Shown piece by piece: positions 1-11,366 of a DNA stretch of 64,000 nt. The stretch comes from Hygrophila difformis. Taxonomy: Eukaryota > Streptophyta > Magnoliopsida > Lamiales > Acanthaceae. The notes under the pieces were generated by a model that had not been told where the DNA came from, ran no database searches, and was given only the letters and a program-made list of their open reading frames with translations. How positions within the stretch are numbered: position 1 is the stretch's first letter; every line of letters begins with the position of its first letter. A program made the translations under genes and the position numbers. The stretch is from positions 40,841,301-40,905,300 of the forward strand of contig JAOANR010000008.1 of the NCBI GenBank assembly GCA_030278955.1, in the 5' to 3' direction.

Positions 1-1097
1 AGTGACAGATCTGCAACATTAAAGACAGGATTAATATGACCATATTCTTCAGATAATTGCAATTTTTACGCATTATTATTAATCCTTTCTAAAACTTTAA
101 ATGGTCCATCTCCTCGCGGAGATAATTTGTTGCGTCTGCTCGCCGGGAATCGTTCCTTTTACCAATTGAGCCACACCCAATCTCCGGGATTAAGCTTCAG
201 TTCCTTCCGACCACGGTTGTTATATTTGGCATAACCTTCAGCAGCTTTGACTAGACTGTTCCTTACATCAGCATGCATTTCTTTGATTGCTCGCCCCCTG
301 TCCCTGCCATTGATATTCAAGTGCTCATTGTGAGGCAATGGCAACAAATCAAGCGGTGTCAGTGGGTTAAACCCGTACACAACCTCAAATGGTGACATAT
401 ACGTTGCATTGTATACATGTCTATTATAGGCAAATTCAATGTAAGGTAAGCATTCATCCCAACTTTTATTGTTAGTAGCAGTGATAATTCTAAGTAAATT
501 ACCTAAAACTCGATTTACTGCTTCAGTTTGCCCATCAGTTTGGGGGTGATATGCAGTGGAAAATAACAGTCTTGTCCCAATCTCAGCCCACAAGGATTTC
601 CAAAAATAACTTACAAATTTTGCGTCCCTGTCGGAAACAATCGTCCGCGGCACACCATGGAGTCTCACAACTTCCTTGAAGAATATCTTGGCCACGTGGT
701 GTGCATCGTTTGTTTTGGCACAGGGAATAAAATGCGCCATCTTCGAGAACCTGTCAACAACCACAAAAATAGAATCTTTAGCCCGAGCAGTGCGAGGCAA
801 TCCCAAAACGAAGTCCATAGATAAATCAATCCATGGCCCCTCTGGTGCAGGTAAGGCTTGATAAAGTCCATGTGGCTTGGTGGTTGACTTGGCCCTCAAA
901 CAGGTAATGCACTTGTTGATGAAGTCACTGACTTGTTTCTCCATTCCTGGCCAATAAAAACGTTCAGTTAGAACACTCATAGTTGCAATTCTACCAAAGT
1001 GACCCATCATGTCACCAGAATGTGCTTCAGTAATTAGAAGTTCTCTGATGGATCCTTTTGGTATACATAATTTATTTTCAAAAATAAAGAAAACCAT
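1..1097 (-). pseudogene. GYP1 integrase (partial, C-terminus outside window)
   Basis: Integrase inserts the element cDNA into host DNA. From the N-terminus one sees an H2C2 zinc-binding region (HSGDMMGHFG ... CITC) and then the catalytic core. The core has an Asp in MDFVLGLP, a second in VSDRDAKF, and a Glu in DGQTEAVN, so the D,D,E triad is present. Downstream comes a GPY/F-like stretch ([12 protein letters not shown]). The frame is open from 1097 to 159, then hits a stop after VWLNW, and there is another TAA near 66-68. The start overlaps the end of the RNase H frame (1078-1097) in a different frame, indicating a small indel. The gene continues left of the window. Confidence 0.88.
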
Positions 1098-1721
1098 TCA
1101 ATTGAGAATATTCTTTAAAGGATATTTTGTCAGTTTTCTTGTAGATCTCCCCAAAATCAGCATCTTGAGCATATAAGTCTTTTATGTGCTCGAATCCGAT
1201 CAGATGCGTAGTTGCAAAAGCTGCGAGATTCAGTCTTCTTGATAAGGCATCAGCAACCACGTTATCTTTCCACTTCTTGTAACATATCACATACGGAAAT
1301 GATTCAATGAATGAGCTCCATCGGGCATGTCTTGCATTTTTCAGTTGCCCCTGTCCTCGGATATGCTTCAGTGTCTCATGATCTGTGTGGATAATAAACT
1401 CTCTCCCTCGCAAGTAGTGTTGCCATGTCCGCAATGCTTGTACTACAGCATACGATTCCTTGTCATACGTGGAGTAGTTCAGTTGAGCTGCTCCAAACTT
1501 CTCACTGTGGTAGGCAATCGGCTTCCCATCTTGCAACAATACTGCGCCCATGCCGGTTCCGGATGCGTCACATTCGATCTCAAATGGAAGGTCAAAATTT
1601 GGAAGTGCTAATACCGGCGCGCGGGTGAGTTTATCCTTTGACTCTTCAAATGATTTTTGCTCCTTTAATCCCCATTTGAATTAGAGCCCCTTCTTCAGCG
1701 ATGAGGTCATCGGTGCGGCAA
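1078..1721 (-). pseudogene. GYP1 RNase H domain
   Basis: RNase H removes RNA from the RNA:DNA hybrid during reverse transcription. The open part (1551-1078) contains [15 protein letters not shown] and [13 protein letters not shown], then ADALSRR, all standard for the Ty3/gypsy domain and its linker to integrase. The upstream stretch to 1721 carries the preceding part of the domain ([20 protein letters not shown]) in the same frame, but a TAA near 1681 interrupts it. The RT frame upstream ends by frameshift at about 1760. The domain is therefore separated from both neighbours by mutations and cannot be made as part of a polyprotein. Confidence 0.87.
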
Positions 1722-2945
1722 TCACACTGAATTGTGGCACGAATCTTCTGAAAAACCCGCACATACCCAAAATCTTCTTACTTCATTAACGTTGGTAGGT
1801 GATGTCCATTCAAAAATTGCTTTGATCATGGACTCATCCACCTTCAGTCCATTTCCTCCAACGATAAAGCCTAAGAATGTGACTTCAGGCACGTGGAAGG
1901 TACATTTCTCGAAATTTGCATAAAGCTCGGCCTTCCTCAGCTTGATAATTACCTGCACAACATGCTTTACATGATCAGATTCGTTGTGACTATAAATAAG
2001 AATATCATCAAAGTACACAACAACGAATTTTCCAATGAACTCCCTTAAAGTTTCATTCATGAGCCTCATAAATGTGGAGGGAGCATTAGTAAGTCCGAAG
2101 GGCATCACGAGCCATTCATATAGTCCGAACTTGGTTTTGAAAGCTGTTTTCCATTCGTCTCCTGGCTGCATGCGGATCTGGTGATAACCGCTTTCCAAAT
2201 CTATCTTCGTAAAAATACTTGCTCCACCCAGCTCATCGAGCATGTCATCGAGTCGCGGGATCGGATGGCGGTACTTGATTGTAATTGCATTAACAGCTTG
2301 GCAGTCAACGCACATCCTCCACGTTCCATTTTTCTTCGGTACCAGCAATACCGGTACTGCACATGGAGATAGACTATCCCGAACCCAGCCTTTGTCCAAC
2401 AATTTCTGGACTTGCTTTTGGACTTCTTTCGTCTCCTCGGGGTTCATGCGGTATGCAGGCCTATTCGGAACTGACGCTCCTGGTACGAAGTCAATCCGAT
2501 GCTCTACACCTCTCAAAGGTGGTAATCTTGCTGGCAGTTCTTCCGGAAAAACATCCATATTGTCTTGGAGCATCCTGCGAAAATTATCAGGTACATTGAG
2601 TGTAGCAAGAGAGTTCTTAGAAGTTTCTTCAACTGGTTTAACAAAAGCTAGGAAACAGTGACCTGGTAGGGGTGCGTCCTGAATAGCTGCTTCCAGTTCT
2701 TGCCCTGTGAAAAGCAAGCATCGATCATGACCTGTCAGGGATAAAGGAGATGAATTAGAATTATCAGAGTCAATTATAATCCCTTTACCTCTCTGTTTTC
2801 TATTGAACTCCTCTTCCTCCTTTCGGATGTTTTCCACTAAATTTTGATGGTCGATCTTAACAGTTTTCGGCGGTAGTGACTTCATCATAATTCTGCTCTG
2901 GCCATTGCGGAAAGAGAGATCATTCTCGGTGCCTCTATAGATGAC
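1722..2945 (-). pseudogene. GYP1 reverse transcriptase
   Basis: This RNA-directed DNA polymerase copies the element RNA into cDNA. Seen in order: WVRDSLSPCAVPVLLVPKKNG, MCVDCQAVNAITIKYRHPIP, FTKIDLESGYHQIR, FGLTNAPSTFMRLMN, and the catalytic YFDDILIY box, followed by TFLGFIVG of the thumb. The frame is shared with the protease fragment but separated from it by a TGA at 2946-2948. At its C-terminus the reading changes frame (after NEVRRF) and ends at 1722. The aspartates of the YFDD box are intact, so the loss of function comes from stops and frameshifts. Confidence 0.9.
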
Positions 2946-3313
2946 TCATTTGTCGTACATCCAAGGTCGTCCCAATAACACATGACATGCGGTCATGGGC
3001 ACTACATCGCATAAAATCTCCTCTGAGTAAGGGCCGATGGTAATTGGCACCCTGGCTTGCTTCGCGACCTTTGTAGTCCCGTGCTCATTCATCCAGTGTA
3101 GATGATATGGCTTCACATGATCTTGCATACAGCATTCACACAACTACCATTGTCTACAATCAGAGAGGCTACATTGCCCTTTAATTTACAATGATAGTGA
3201 AATAAATTCTCTTTCTGTTCCGGTGCATTGCTGTTTGATTCATCGGCTTTGTCAACGGTCAATGCCCTCATGGCGATGAAATTCGTCACATACTCTTCTT
3301 CATCTTCTTCCAA
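2946..3313 (-). pseudogene. GYP1 protease region, split in two frames
   Basis: Two overlapping short frames (3313-3113 and 3143-2946) together look like the retroviral-type aspartic protease and its flanks. The first holds VDNGSCVNAV at the expected active-site loop; the second holds GPYSEEILCDVVPM and HVLLGRPWMYD, the typical C-terminal part. A frameshift lies between them and a TGA follows WMYDK. The active-site loop reads Asp-Asn-Gly rather than Asp-Ser/Thr-Gly. Calling it a protease rests on these motifs and on its position between gag and RT. Confidence 0.72.
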
Positions 3314-3341
3314 GACTACTCGGCTCAGATTACCCTCGTCT

Positions 3342-3841
3342 NNNNNNNNNNNNNNNNNNNNNNNNNNNNNNNNNNNNNNNNNNNNNNNNNNNNNNNNNNN
3401 NNNNNNNNNNNNNNNNNNNNNNNNNNNNNNNNNNNNNNNNNNNNNNNNNNNNNNNNNNNNNNNNNNNNNNNNNNNNNNNNNNNNNNNNNNNNNNNNNNNN
3501 NNNNNNNNNNNNNNNNNNNNNNNNNNNNNNNNNNNNNNNNNNNNNNNNNNNNNNNNNNNNNNNNNNNNNNNNNNNNNNNNNNNNNNNNNNNNNNNNNNNN
3601 NNNNNNNNNNNNNNNNNNNNNNNNNNNNNNNNNNNNNNNNNNNNNNNNNNNNNNNNNNNNNNNNNNNNNNNNNNNNNNNNNNNNNNNNNNNNNNNNNNNN
3701 NNNNNNNNNNNNNNNNNNNNNNNNNNNNNNNNNNNNNNNNNNNNNNNNNNNNNNNNNNNNNNNNNNNNNNNNNNNNNNNNNNNNNNNNNNNNNNNNNNNN
3801 NNNNNNNNNNNNNNNNNNNNNNNNNNNNNNNNNNNNNNNNN
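3342..3841. other. Assembly gap of exactly 500 N
   Basis: Bases 3342-3841 are all N. The round length suggests a placeholder of unknown true size, not a measured gap. It falls between the zinc knuckle and protease of GYP1. Translations that cross it are meaningless. Confidence 0.99.
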
Positions 3842-3932
3842 GGATACTGTTCATAACCCCCATCTTCTTCTTCATGCTCAGTTTCCTCTCGCTCTTCATC
3901 AGAGTCAATTTCTTTCCAAGTTCCCAGTTCAA

Positions 3933-4280
3933 TCATAACCATTCGCCTTTCTCTTCGCGGACAATCTCGGGAATAATGGCTTTTCTGTCCACACTTGAAA
4001 CAGGTGACATCCTTGACGTCCCGCTTGGGCTTATATCCCTTTCATCTTTCCTGTATCGGTATGGATCCTTGAAATCTTTGCCCATCTCAAATGCTTTGGG
4101 CCTGTTGGGCCTGTCATCCTTAGGTGTATTGGGCTTTCCGTATCGGTCATGGGGCTTCGACGGCTGTTCATTTGACCTAGTTGTCCAATATTTGGTGGTA
4201 TTTGAAATGATCGTGGACTTGACCGGTCTATCCCTCAGTTGGCGATCAATCTCAATGGCTAGCTGCACCAAATGTTCCAA
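3933..4280 (-). pseudogene. GYP1 gag C-terminal part with zinc knuckle
   Basis: This is the nucleocapsid end of Gag, which packages the element RNA. The frame from 4280 holds a basic Arg/Lys/Pro-rich stretch. The CCHC zinc knuckle (CFKCGQKSHYSRDC, spacing C-2-C-4-H-4-C) is at 4002-3961, but in a different frame from the upstream stretch, so an indel lies between them. The fragment is frameshifted against the main gag frame upstream (ending at 4310). An acidic stretch follows and runs into the assembly gap. Confidence 0.8.
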
Positions 4281-4309
4281 ACCAGTGTATGTCCTTAATT
4301 TGATTTCTG

Positions 4310-5373
4310 CTAGGACCTCTCTTTCAATCCTCTTTTGAACCTGGCTATCAGTAGCGGTTCATCCTCATTGATCTGGGCTCTCATCATGAGGCGTTCCAAG
4401 TCCTTGTAGTATTTGTCCACGGTTTGGTTACCCTGCACACAAAAATTAACCTTCATGTACAAGTCATCAAAATAACTACTAGGAACAAACCTCTTTTTCA
4501 TTGCATGCATCAGTTCGGCCCATGTAGAAATAGGGGGAAGTCCTAGACGCTGTCCATCGTGTTGAATTTTCTGCCACCAAGTCAGAGCATAGTCCTTGAA
4601 TTCACAAACGGCAAGTTGGATTTTTGTGAACTCGTAGTATTGTTGGCAATCGTAGATCAACTCAATAGATTGCCTCCAATCGATGAATTCCTCTGGATCA
4701 TTCGTGCCCTTGAATGCCGGAATTGTGAATTTGATTCCTCGAAGATCAGCTTCTAGTCGGTTGTGCTCAACAGGTGCTCGATGCATGTCCTCTTCCTCGA
4801 AATCGTCTTCGGGAAGGTCCACTGGAGGGGGATTTACGTTTAGCCTCTGCCGAATGGGTTGATGTAATGGTAATCTTGGAGCTACTGCTGGGGCGGCAGG
4901 TGCCGGAGGTGGTGGTGGATTCTGGAACTGAGTATTTGTTGGGACCCGCGGCCGAGGTGGCGGCGGTGGTGCTGTTCGTGGGCCTCGTGGGCCTTGCTGT
5001 CTGTTGTATGTTCCAAATTGTAGTTCCGTCTCCTCAATGGCTGCATCTGCTCTTCCATGCCCGATCTGTTCACTCCACTTGTGCTTCCGGGGGTGACATT
5101 GGGAGGTGACGGAGTAGTATAGAAAGCCTCCTCAAGCCTGCGCTCAACTTGTTGCATGACTCGAGTCTGGAGAGCCTCTCCCCATAAGGAATTCCCTCTC
5201 GCCACTTCGGTAGCTAAGGTGTCTATGCGCTCAGTGATTTCAGTGACTCATGCCTCAGTTTCATCTACGGTTCGGCGCATGGAATCAAAATCAGACCTTC
5301 GGGCTGTGGTCTCGGATAACGCCTGGATGGCGGCCATGATTTGGTCAAATCTTTGATCTGTACTTCCTGCCAT
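4310..5373 (-). pseudogene. GYP1 gag (N-terminal and capsid part)
   Basis: The ATG at 5373 (MAGSTDQRFDQIMAAIQAL) is the likely start: it opens a coiled-coil-like N-terminus in the frame that leads to later gag parts. An in-frame TGA near 5252 breaks it, after which 5205-4882 is open. The capsid-like domain lies in 4822-4310, with FTIPAFKGTNDPEEFIDW, YALTWWQKI and VDKYYKDLERLMMRA, the pattern of the plant retrotransposon gag family. Frameshifts near 4850 and 4300 separate the blocks. The Gag shell protein cannot be made whole from this copy. Confidence 0.83.
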
Positions 5374-6803
5374 GTCAAATCAGAAAAAGAGAAGAAGACT
5401 AGATATATGTATAGGAGGTTACTGAAAAATATACACAAATATGTAGAGTGATCTCACAAGTGTATCTCTCACTGTCGGTCCTGAATTCTCGTCCAGTTGG
5501 TTTGGTTCCAGTTAGCCAAGTAGTGCTCAATCGTATCAACTAACAATGAATGGATAGAGAAAAAGAAATAATGGACGCACAGTGCAAGAATCAGAATGCA
5601 ATGTTCGACTCTATCAACAACAGCTGGAATATGTGGAATGCAATGCACAGAAATTATGTTCACAGTTTTAATCGGTAAATGCAATCCAATAATTCCAAGT
5701 CCTCACAGTATAAAAGTGAACTCACCAAAGTTTGAAGAGTGGTAATTCACAACACTCGACTCCCAATAAATAATATTTAATACACACACTATAGTCCTAA
5801 ATAAAATTCCCAACTAAAATACCCAAACACGATATATATTGTTAAGAGCAAATAAATCAGATGAGTGATGGATGAGATTTGAAGAAACAATGCTATTGGT
5901 ACGTGTGGGGCCAATGGGTTGCAACAACTAGCAGAATTTCTTCCAAAATCTGATTTGCTCACGTGATATGTTTACACCAATGTTGACATTGTTGAGAGTA
6001 AATATTATCCTACAACTTAGGTGCAATAAGTCAATCAATACCCTTTCAAATCAGGCAGCAAGGACCTATACCCTTACCTAGAGTATTAAATGATGACCCC
6101 TACTAAGTTATTGTAAAAATACGGCAATTTAGAAAGTTTGGATCAAATATTCAATACTCAAGAACTTGATGAAGATCATACGAATATTCTAGTATTACTC
6201 AAGAACACCCAAACAACACTCATATTCACTCATTTGGAATTTTTGGAAACATATTAGCCAATTAAACATATAAACAAGATTCCAAATGCACACATACACA
6301 TATGAGATGAAAAATGAGTGAAAACTAACAACAAACACAAGAAAACACAAGATCAATAACCAAAAGGTATGTATTTTCGGATTTTTGCACAAGAACACAC
6401 ATAAACTTCAAATTAGCATAACTTTTTCATCCGAACTCGGATTTGAGCAAACGATATATGAAAATTCATCTAATCGACGAGAGGATTCAAAATATATGCC
6501 CAGATTTCAGAGATTCAAACAGACCAGTTCAGAAAACATGAAAACAGATTCTGCACAGATTTGTATTTTGAGAAATATTAGCCAAGAATTTCAAAAATTC
6601 ATAGAAAATGATTTCCTTGGCCAAAAATTTCGAATTTTATATGAATCTTTATGTAATCGTCCCAATGAATCCAAATATCAACTCAGATTCAGGAAATATT
6701 CAAAGGATCAAAACGGATCTCAGATAAACAGTAACCAGTGGGCTATTTTTTTGTGAGTTTTTGATTAAGAATGAAAGATATGGATGAATAAAGGTCTAAT
6801 CTA
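5374..6803 (-). other. GYP1 untranslated leader, 1.4 kb
   Basis: This stretch lies between the primer binding site and the gag start. It is AT-rich with only short chance frames. I see no recognisable domain, tRNA or strong tandem repeat in it. Confidence 0.6.
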
Positions 6804-6816
6804 GGCTCTGATACCA
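6804..6816 (-). promoter_or_regulatory. GYP1 primer binding site (initiator Met tRNA)
   Basis: On the minus strand this reads TGGTATCAGAGCC, the complement of the plant initiator methionine tRNA 3' end, where minus-strand cDNA synthesis starts. It sits 5 bases after the CA end of the adjacent LTR, in the expected place. Confidence 0.9.
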
Positions 6817-6821
6817 AAATA

Positions 6822-7475
6822 TGCCATGGATCGGGATTAGACACAATATTCTATGATGAACTCAAAATAAAAATAAAAGGATAGGTTGAGATTTCCTTTA
6901 CCGAAAGCTTAATCTTTGATCAATGGACACACTAAATGAGCCACAATTCCCTTGATTAACAATCTTCAAGGTGTCGATACGATCTAGCACATCTCAAGCT
7001 TGAAAGGAATTGCACCAACAAGGGAGAAATTCAAAATGGCCTTCTAAATGCTCTCGGTTATCACCAAAGAGAAAACACTCCAATTTGTTATATCATTCAA
7101 AAGGTGCATCACAAAGTGTGGGTGATGCCCTATATATAGGCAAACCATATTACACGGAATTAAACGACTAGCTATGTAAATTAAACAAGTACCAAAGCTA
7201 CGGAAATAATAAAGTCTAAGTACATCCATAATGTGTTGGTGGTCTTGCTTGTGGGCTTTGAGCTCATGTGGGTCTCGGCACTTCTACTTCTTCATTAAGT
7301 TCCTTGGCCCAACAACTTCAATTAAATGGATTATCAATCTCGGCCATTTTTATCCGGGTAGCTCAATTTCTGTTCCCACACCTCGGATTCATCGGATAGT
7401 ATTTTGGCGATGGTGTTGAGGAACCTCTTGGCACATTGCTTAGAGCAGGGTCCTTCCGAGATGCTAAGTGCTACA
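6822..7475 (-). repeat. GYP1 5' LTR
   Basis: The inner edge at 6822 is fixed by the CA end just before the primer site. The outer edge is less certain: TGTAGCACTTAG at 7475 on the minus strand is a plausible LTR start, but it abuts degenerate LTR-A sequence and the partner LTR is outside the window. A TATA box lies inside at 7139-7130, about 310 bases from the inner end, which fits an LTR of about 650 bp. Confidence 0.65.
7130..7139 (-). promoter_or_regulatory. TATA box in GYP1 LTR
   Basis: CTATATATAG on the minus strand within the LTR, positioned to start transcription roughly 30 bases downstream, toward the primer site. Confidence 0.6.
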
Positions 7476-8732
7476 GTTCTGGCTCCCATGCCAATAATCC
7501 GGCCGGGATGTCACCGCCACACCTCCCTAGCAAGACACAACTTCTTCGAGCTTGCTAGAGAGATGCAAGGTTATGGTTTTTCATAAAATAATTCAAAACA
7601 AGCCCATAATTAATTTAAATTAAAAAAATCAAAGTAAATCACATACAATATTTATTATATAGCAGTGGAAATGTAAAATAATGTAACGGGGGCCAACATG
7701 TCCAAAACACAGGTAAAACAGGCTCGTATGCAAGTTGTAAGGGGGTTTTTGAAAACCTTGTTTTTAATATTTTTCAAAGAATTTTCATTTGTATGTTTGG
7801 AAAAGACCGATTTCTATAGTTTCGCAATTTCCTCAAAATTTTAGATTCCGTATGGTCGCTGTCCGCGCCATACTCGTTTAAAAATTCATTTCAAGATCAG
7901 TTAATCTGAAATTTCTACTGTAGCTCAAAAACATTATAACGAACAAGTTTCGTGTTTTAAGTTTTTCAATACGAAGTAAGAAACCAGTCAAAAGTTTGGA
8001 TTTCCACAAGAACTACATGCTATCAAAATTCAGGACATGGCAGTGTTTAAAAATTTTGCTTTTGACTTATCAAACGAGATCCAAATCTTATGAAATTTTA
8101 CCAGCTACTTCATAACACATTAAGCTACAGTTTCATGTTTACCACAATTTCTAATTCAGCCTAGATCTAGTGTCAAAATAGCCAACAAGTTCGGAAATTA
8201 AGTCTGTCACCATTTCAAAATTCGGTTTTGTTACAGGTTCGTCCGGGTCAGTTTTCGGGCATCAACACTTAACTAAAAATTATGAAATGTTTACACAACA
8301 CAGATCAAAGCCTTAGGAACACTTTCTATGTTTTGAGTTTCTTCGTTTGAGCATTTTAAAAGGTCCGAAAAATATCGGTTAAAAACACTGCGCGCATGGA
8401 TTTCCATTTTAACAGATTTTATGGGGTTTCTTATTAGATCTTTACGTTCGGGTTACATTTTAGCCACCACAACCGTAAGTAAGGATCAACTTACATGAAA
8501 TGGATATACGGCTCTTCGATTCGATGACGACGGCCTCCGGGTCACTCGATTGTGTCCAAGATCCTTCGTACTCCTTCTTCTTGTTCCGAATCGGGGTTTA
8601 GAAAGAAAAACGGGATAAGTTAGATTTGTATTCGAAATTTAGATAGGAAATGTGGGCAATTGTCTTACCACATGATCCCTCTATGTCCGGGAGTTTTTGA
8701 ATTCATCCCAACATTTCCCCCTTTGCTAAATC
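7476..8732 (-). repeat. LTR-A, piece 1 (3' half of an old minus-strand LTR)
   Basis: The reverse complement of 7495-7585 matches the U5 end of the TEK1 LTR (TTGCATCTCT, AGCAAGCTCGAAGAAG, CTTGCTAGGGAGGTGTGGCG), so this is a Tekay-type LTR in reverse. It has a donor-like GTAAGT at 8494-8489 (minus) as in related LTRs. The end next to GYP1 is degenerate. The piece stops at 8732 where TEK1 is inserted; its continuation is 20490-20945. Compared with intact relatives the middle is shortened. Confidence 0.8.
8728..8732. repeat. Left target-site duplication of TEK1 (AAATC)
   Basis: AAATC precedes the TG of the 5' LTR; GAATC follows the 3' LTR at 20485-20489. Four of five bases agree, acceptable for an element whose LTRs have diverged by several percent. 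LTR-A sequence resumes after the right copy. Confidence 0.7.
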
Positions 8733-11055
8733 TGTAACACCCATAATTTTTAATAAAAGAAATAGAATTGAATTCAAAGAGCAAGGGAATTTTAAATTCC
8801 AAGAACCGTGAAGTCGGAAATGATTTAAATAATTAAATCATTGCACGGGAATCAAAAGACGATGAATTCAAAGCCGACGAATCCGAACGTGACGGATTCA
8901 AGATTCGAATACGGAATTAACTCGAGACGAAATAAATTTGAGATAGGAATCATGATCCGAGAACGACCCGAAAAATCGAGCCTGAAAATGTAGGAGGATA
9001 GAAACCCGAAAGAGAGGAGAAAAGGCCCGACGATAGCACGGCCCGGCTCGGACCGCAGCCCAGCCGGAGCTCGCGTTCTCCCCGGGCGGGATTCCCCATT
9101 TCGCGCGCCACCACCGCGCCAGTTGAACAGGTTGCGGATTTTGTGCGATCATGCGCGATTTCTTACCAAAATTGGTGCTACGACTTTGGAAACTCAATCC
9201 CAGGCGAGGGAAGGGTATTAGGTACGATATTAGGTTGCTCCCTAACCCTAAATTTTACCAAAAGCAGCCCCCAACACCTCATATTCTCTCCCAAGCTCTC
9301 CCAAACCAAAAACCCCAAAAATCCATTGTGTTCTTGAAATTCCGACGACGAAATCCAAGCAAGGAGGTGTGTGGAGCAACGTTTCAAGATTTCATATTGT
9401 TGGTGAGTGTTTAAATAGGTTCCCCACTCCTTTTCGAATCCAAAAATTAGATCTAACTATGGATTTTTACTTTAGATTTCAGTTCGTGGCCAAAGGAAGA
9501 GGAAATCGTGTTGAGGAGATCCGTTCGTAGCAATCCGCAGACGCAGGATGACCCAGAGACTATCTGGAACTTATATCAAGTACGATAATGCCTTACGTAT
9601 CAATATCGGTGGCTTAGGATCGTTCGTAACATTAGATTTAATCAGAACATAAAAATCAGACTTAAAAGATTCACCTTTGCGCGATTTCTGAAATCCCACG
9701 AAAAACCGTATTTCGAGAATCCAAAATGAAAAACTCCGAACTGAAGATTTGTTCCTAACATCTTAATCTAAGTTGTGTCAAAATTTCAAGTATTTTCATC
9801 AAGTTTTGGTACCCCAAATCCTGTCTGATATTTTCTGAGTTGTTATGAATTTTTCGAAATCCTGACAACATGCTTATTCGAACTTGATGTGGGTTTATCT
9901 ATCACTTCCGGTCCAAACTAATCTTTGATATAAAAAGAAGCGTTGTAGGAAACTATCTTTAGATTATGTCCTTAAATTTTCGTGTATTTTCTTTAATGTT
10001 TGAATCTTCAAAAATTGATCTGAACAGCCTGCGTTTTTGAAAGAAAATTTTGACAGACTTCTAGTCGAACTTGATGTGCAAATCTAATTTAATCCGGAAT
10101 GATTTTGGATAAAATGCCTCTAATAAAACTCGTTCATTTTTGTTTCGAGTATGTTCTTGTAAAATTTCATAAATTTTGGAGTTCGTTTGCTTGGTCGAAA
10201 ACCTGTTTAAAAATCATTGCGCTATTTCTGAAACTGTGACAGATTTCTCTTTTTGAAAAGATTGTGAAATTCGACTCATTTCCTTAACTAATTTCGAGAA
10301 ACTTAAAACACGAAAATTGTTCGTTAGCGTGTTTTTGAGATACTGTACGAATTTCAAGTTGATCGCCTTTAAATTGAATTTTAAACTAAAAAGACGTAAA
10401 CTGTGGCAACGACTTGTTCTATATGTTGAAAAACTTGACTTTTTGAAAACGAACGATTTGCGAGCTATCTCTGAATGATAAAAACATTTTCAAAAACCCG
10501 TTAATCTAGGTTAAGTTAGATCTCCACGTTAAGTAGGGGGTGAGTGCTCTGCAGGGTGCCCCTCTAGCTTGAAACTCGTGCCTGAATGGACGATATGAAA
10601 TATACTGTGAAATTGTGCCAAAACGGCCATTGAAAAACTAGTCTACACTCTCGGGTGTATCCGTATGGGTTACTCGAGATTCCGGAGTGGTACTGTGTAT
10701 GGCGCGATACGCGGATTGCTTCGGCAATTCTGAAATTTTATACTTGAGAAATGTGATACTTGAGAAACTTGATTGTGGCGTTCTCTTCTTAGTTAACGGG
10801 GTAAATTAAAAGACTTAAAATTTCAAATTATGTCTTTACTCATGTCATTATTATGTATTTATTTAAACATGCTTTAAATTCATGCTTATGCCTAAATTTT
10901 ATTATTTTTACTATCCGCCATGAGAATTATGCAAATTAAATTATTTTCTATTAATTTTGTTAAATTACATGTTTTTAATATGCATGCTTGAAAATGTATT
11001 TTTATTTATTAAATTTTTAAAACCCTTTTATTGCTACGTTAGGGATTGCCTTACT

Positions 11056-11073
11056 CAGTATTCTTTTATACTG
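11056..11073 (+). promoter_or_regulatory. Hairpin upstream of putative 3' splice site, TEK1 LTR
   Basis: CAGTAT (11056-11061), six-base loop, ATACTG (11068-11073). It sits about 30 bases upstream of CTATTACAG. The same position in TEK2 pairs CAGCAA with TTGCTG, so the pairing is kept while bases differ. Confidence 0.55.
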
Positions 11074-11338
11074 ATAAACATTGTTTTATATTTTTCTATT
11101 ACAGAGTACGGAGCATGACCATGCATTGGAGGATTATTTCGGATATGTACTTCATCATTTTACATGACTTGCATACGGGCCTGTTAACCCGTGTTTTGGC
11201 CATGTCAGCCCAATATTTATTTTCGGCTGCAAACTTAGTAGATATCGTGCATGATGATTATTACTCTATTTTTAATTTAAGTACTTCCGGACTTGTTTTT
11301 GAATTATTTTTGAAATACCTTTAGCCTTGCATCTCTTT

Positions 11339-11366
11339 AGCAAGCTCGAAGAAGTCGTGTCTTGCT
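11339..11366 (+). promoter_or_regulatory. U5 hairpin, TEK1 LTR
   Basis: AGCAAG (11339-11344) pairs with CTTGCT (11361-11366) around a 16-base loop, 54 bases before the LTR end. TEK3 has AGTAAG and CTTACT in the same place, a compensated C-G to T-A change. Confidence 0.55.

Larger units (their letters stand above)
1..7475 (-). mobile_element. GYP1: decayed Ty3/gypsy LTR retrotransposon, 3' end beyond the window
   Basis: Read on the minus strand the order is LTR (7475-6822), initiator-Met primer site, long leader, gag, zinc knuckle, protease, reverse transcriptase, RNase H, integrase. This is the Ty3/gypsy order. The 3' LTR lies left of base 1, so age and target duplication cannot be judged. 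The coding part carries several frameshifts and in-frame stops, many of them TGA, so the copy is dead. The integrase tail resembles the GPY/F region of chromoviruses, but I cannot assign a lineage. A 500-base run of N interrupts gag-protease. Confidence 0.9.

Noticed and set aside
3228..3942. Open frames crossing 3342-3841.
   Set aside because: They consist mostly of N and carry no information.
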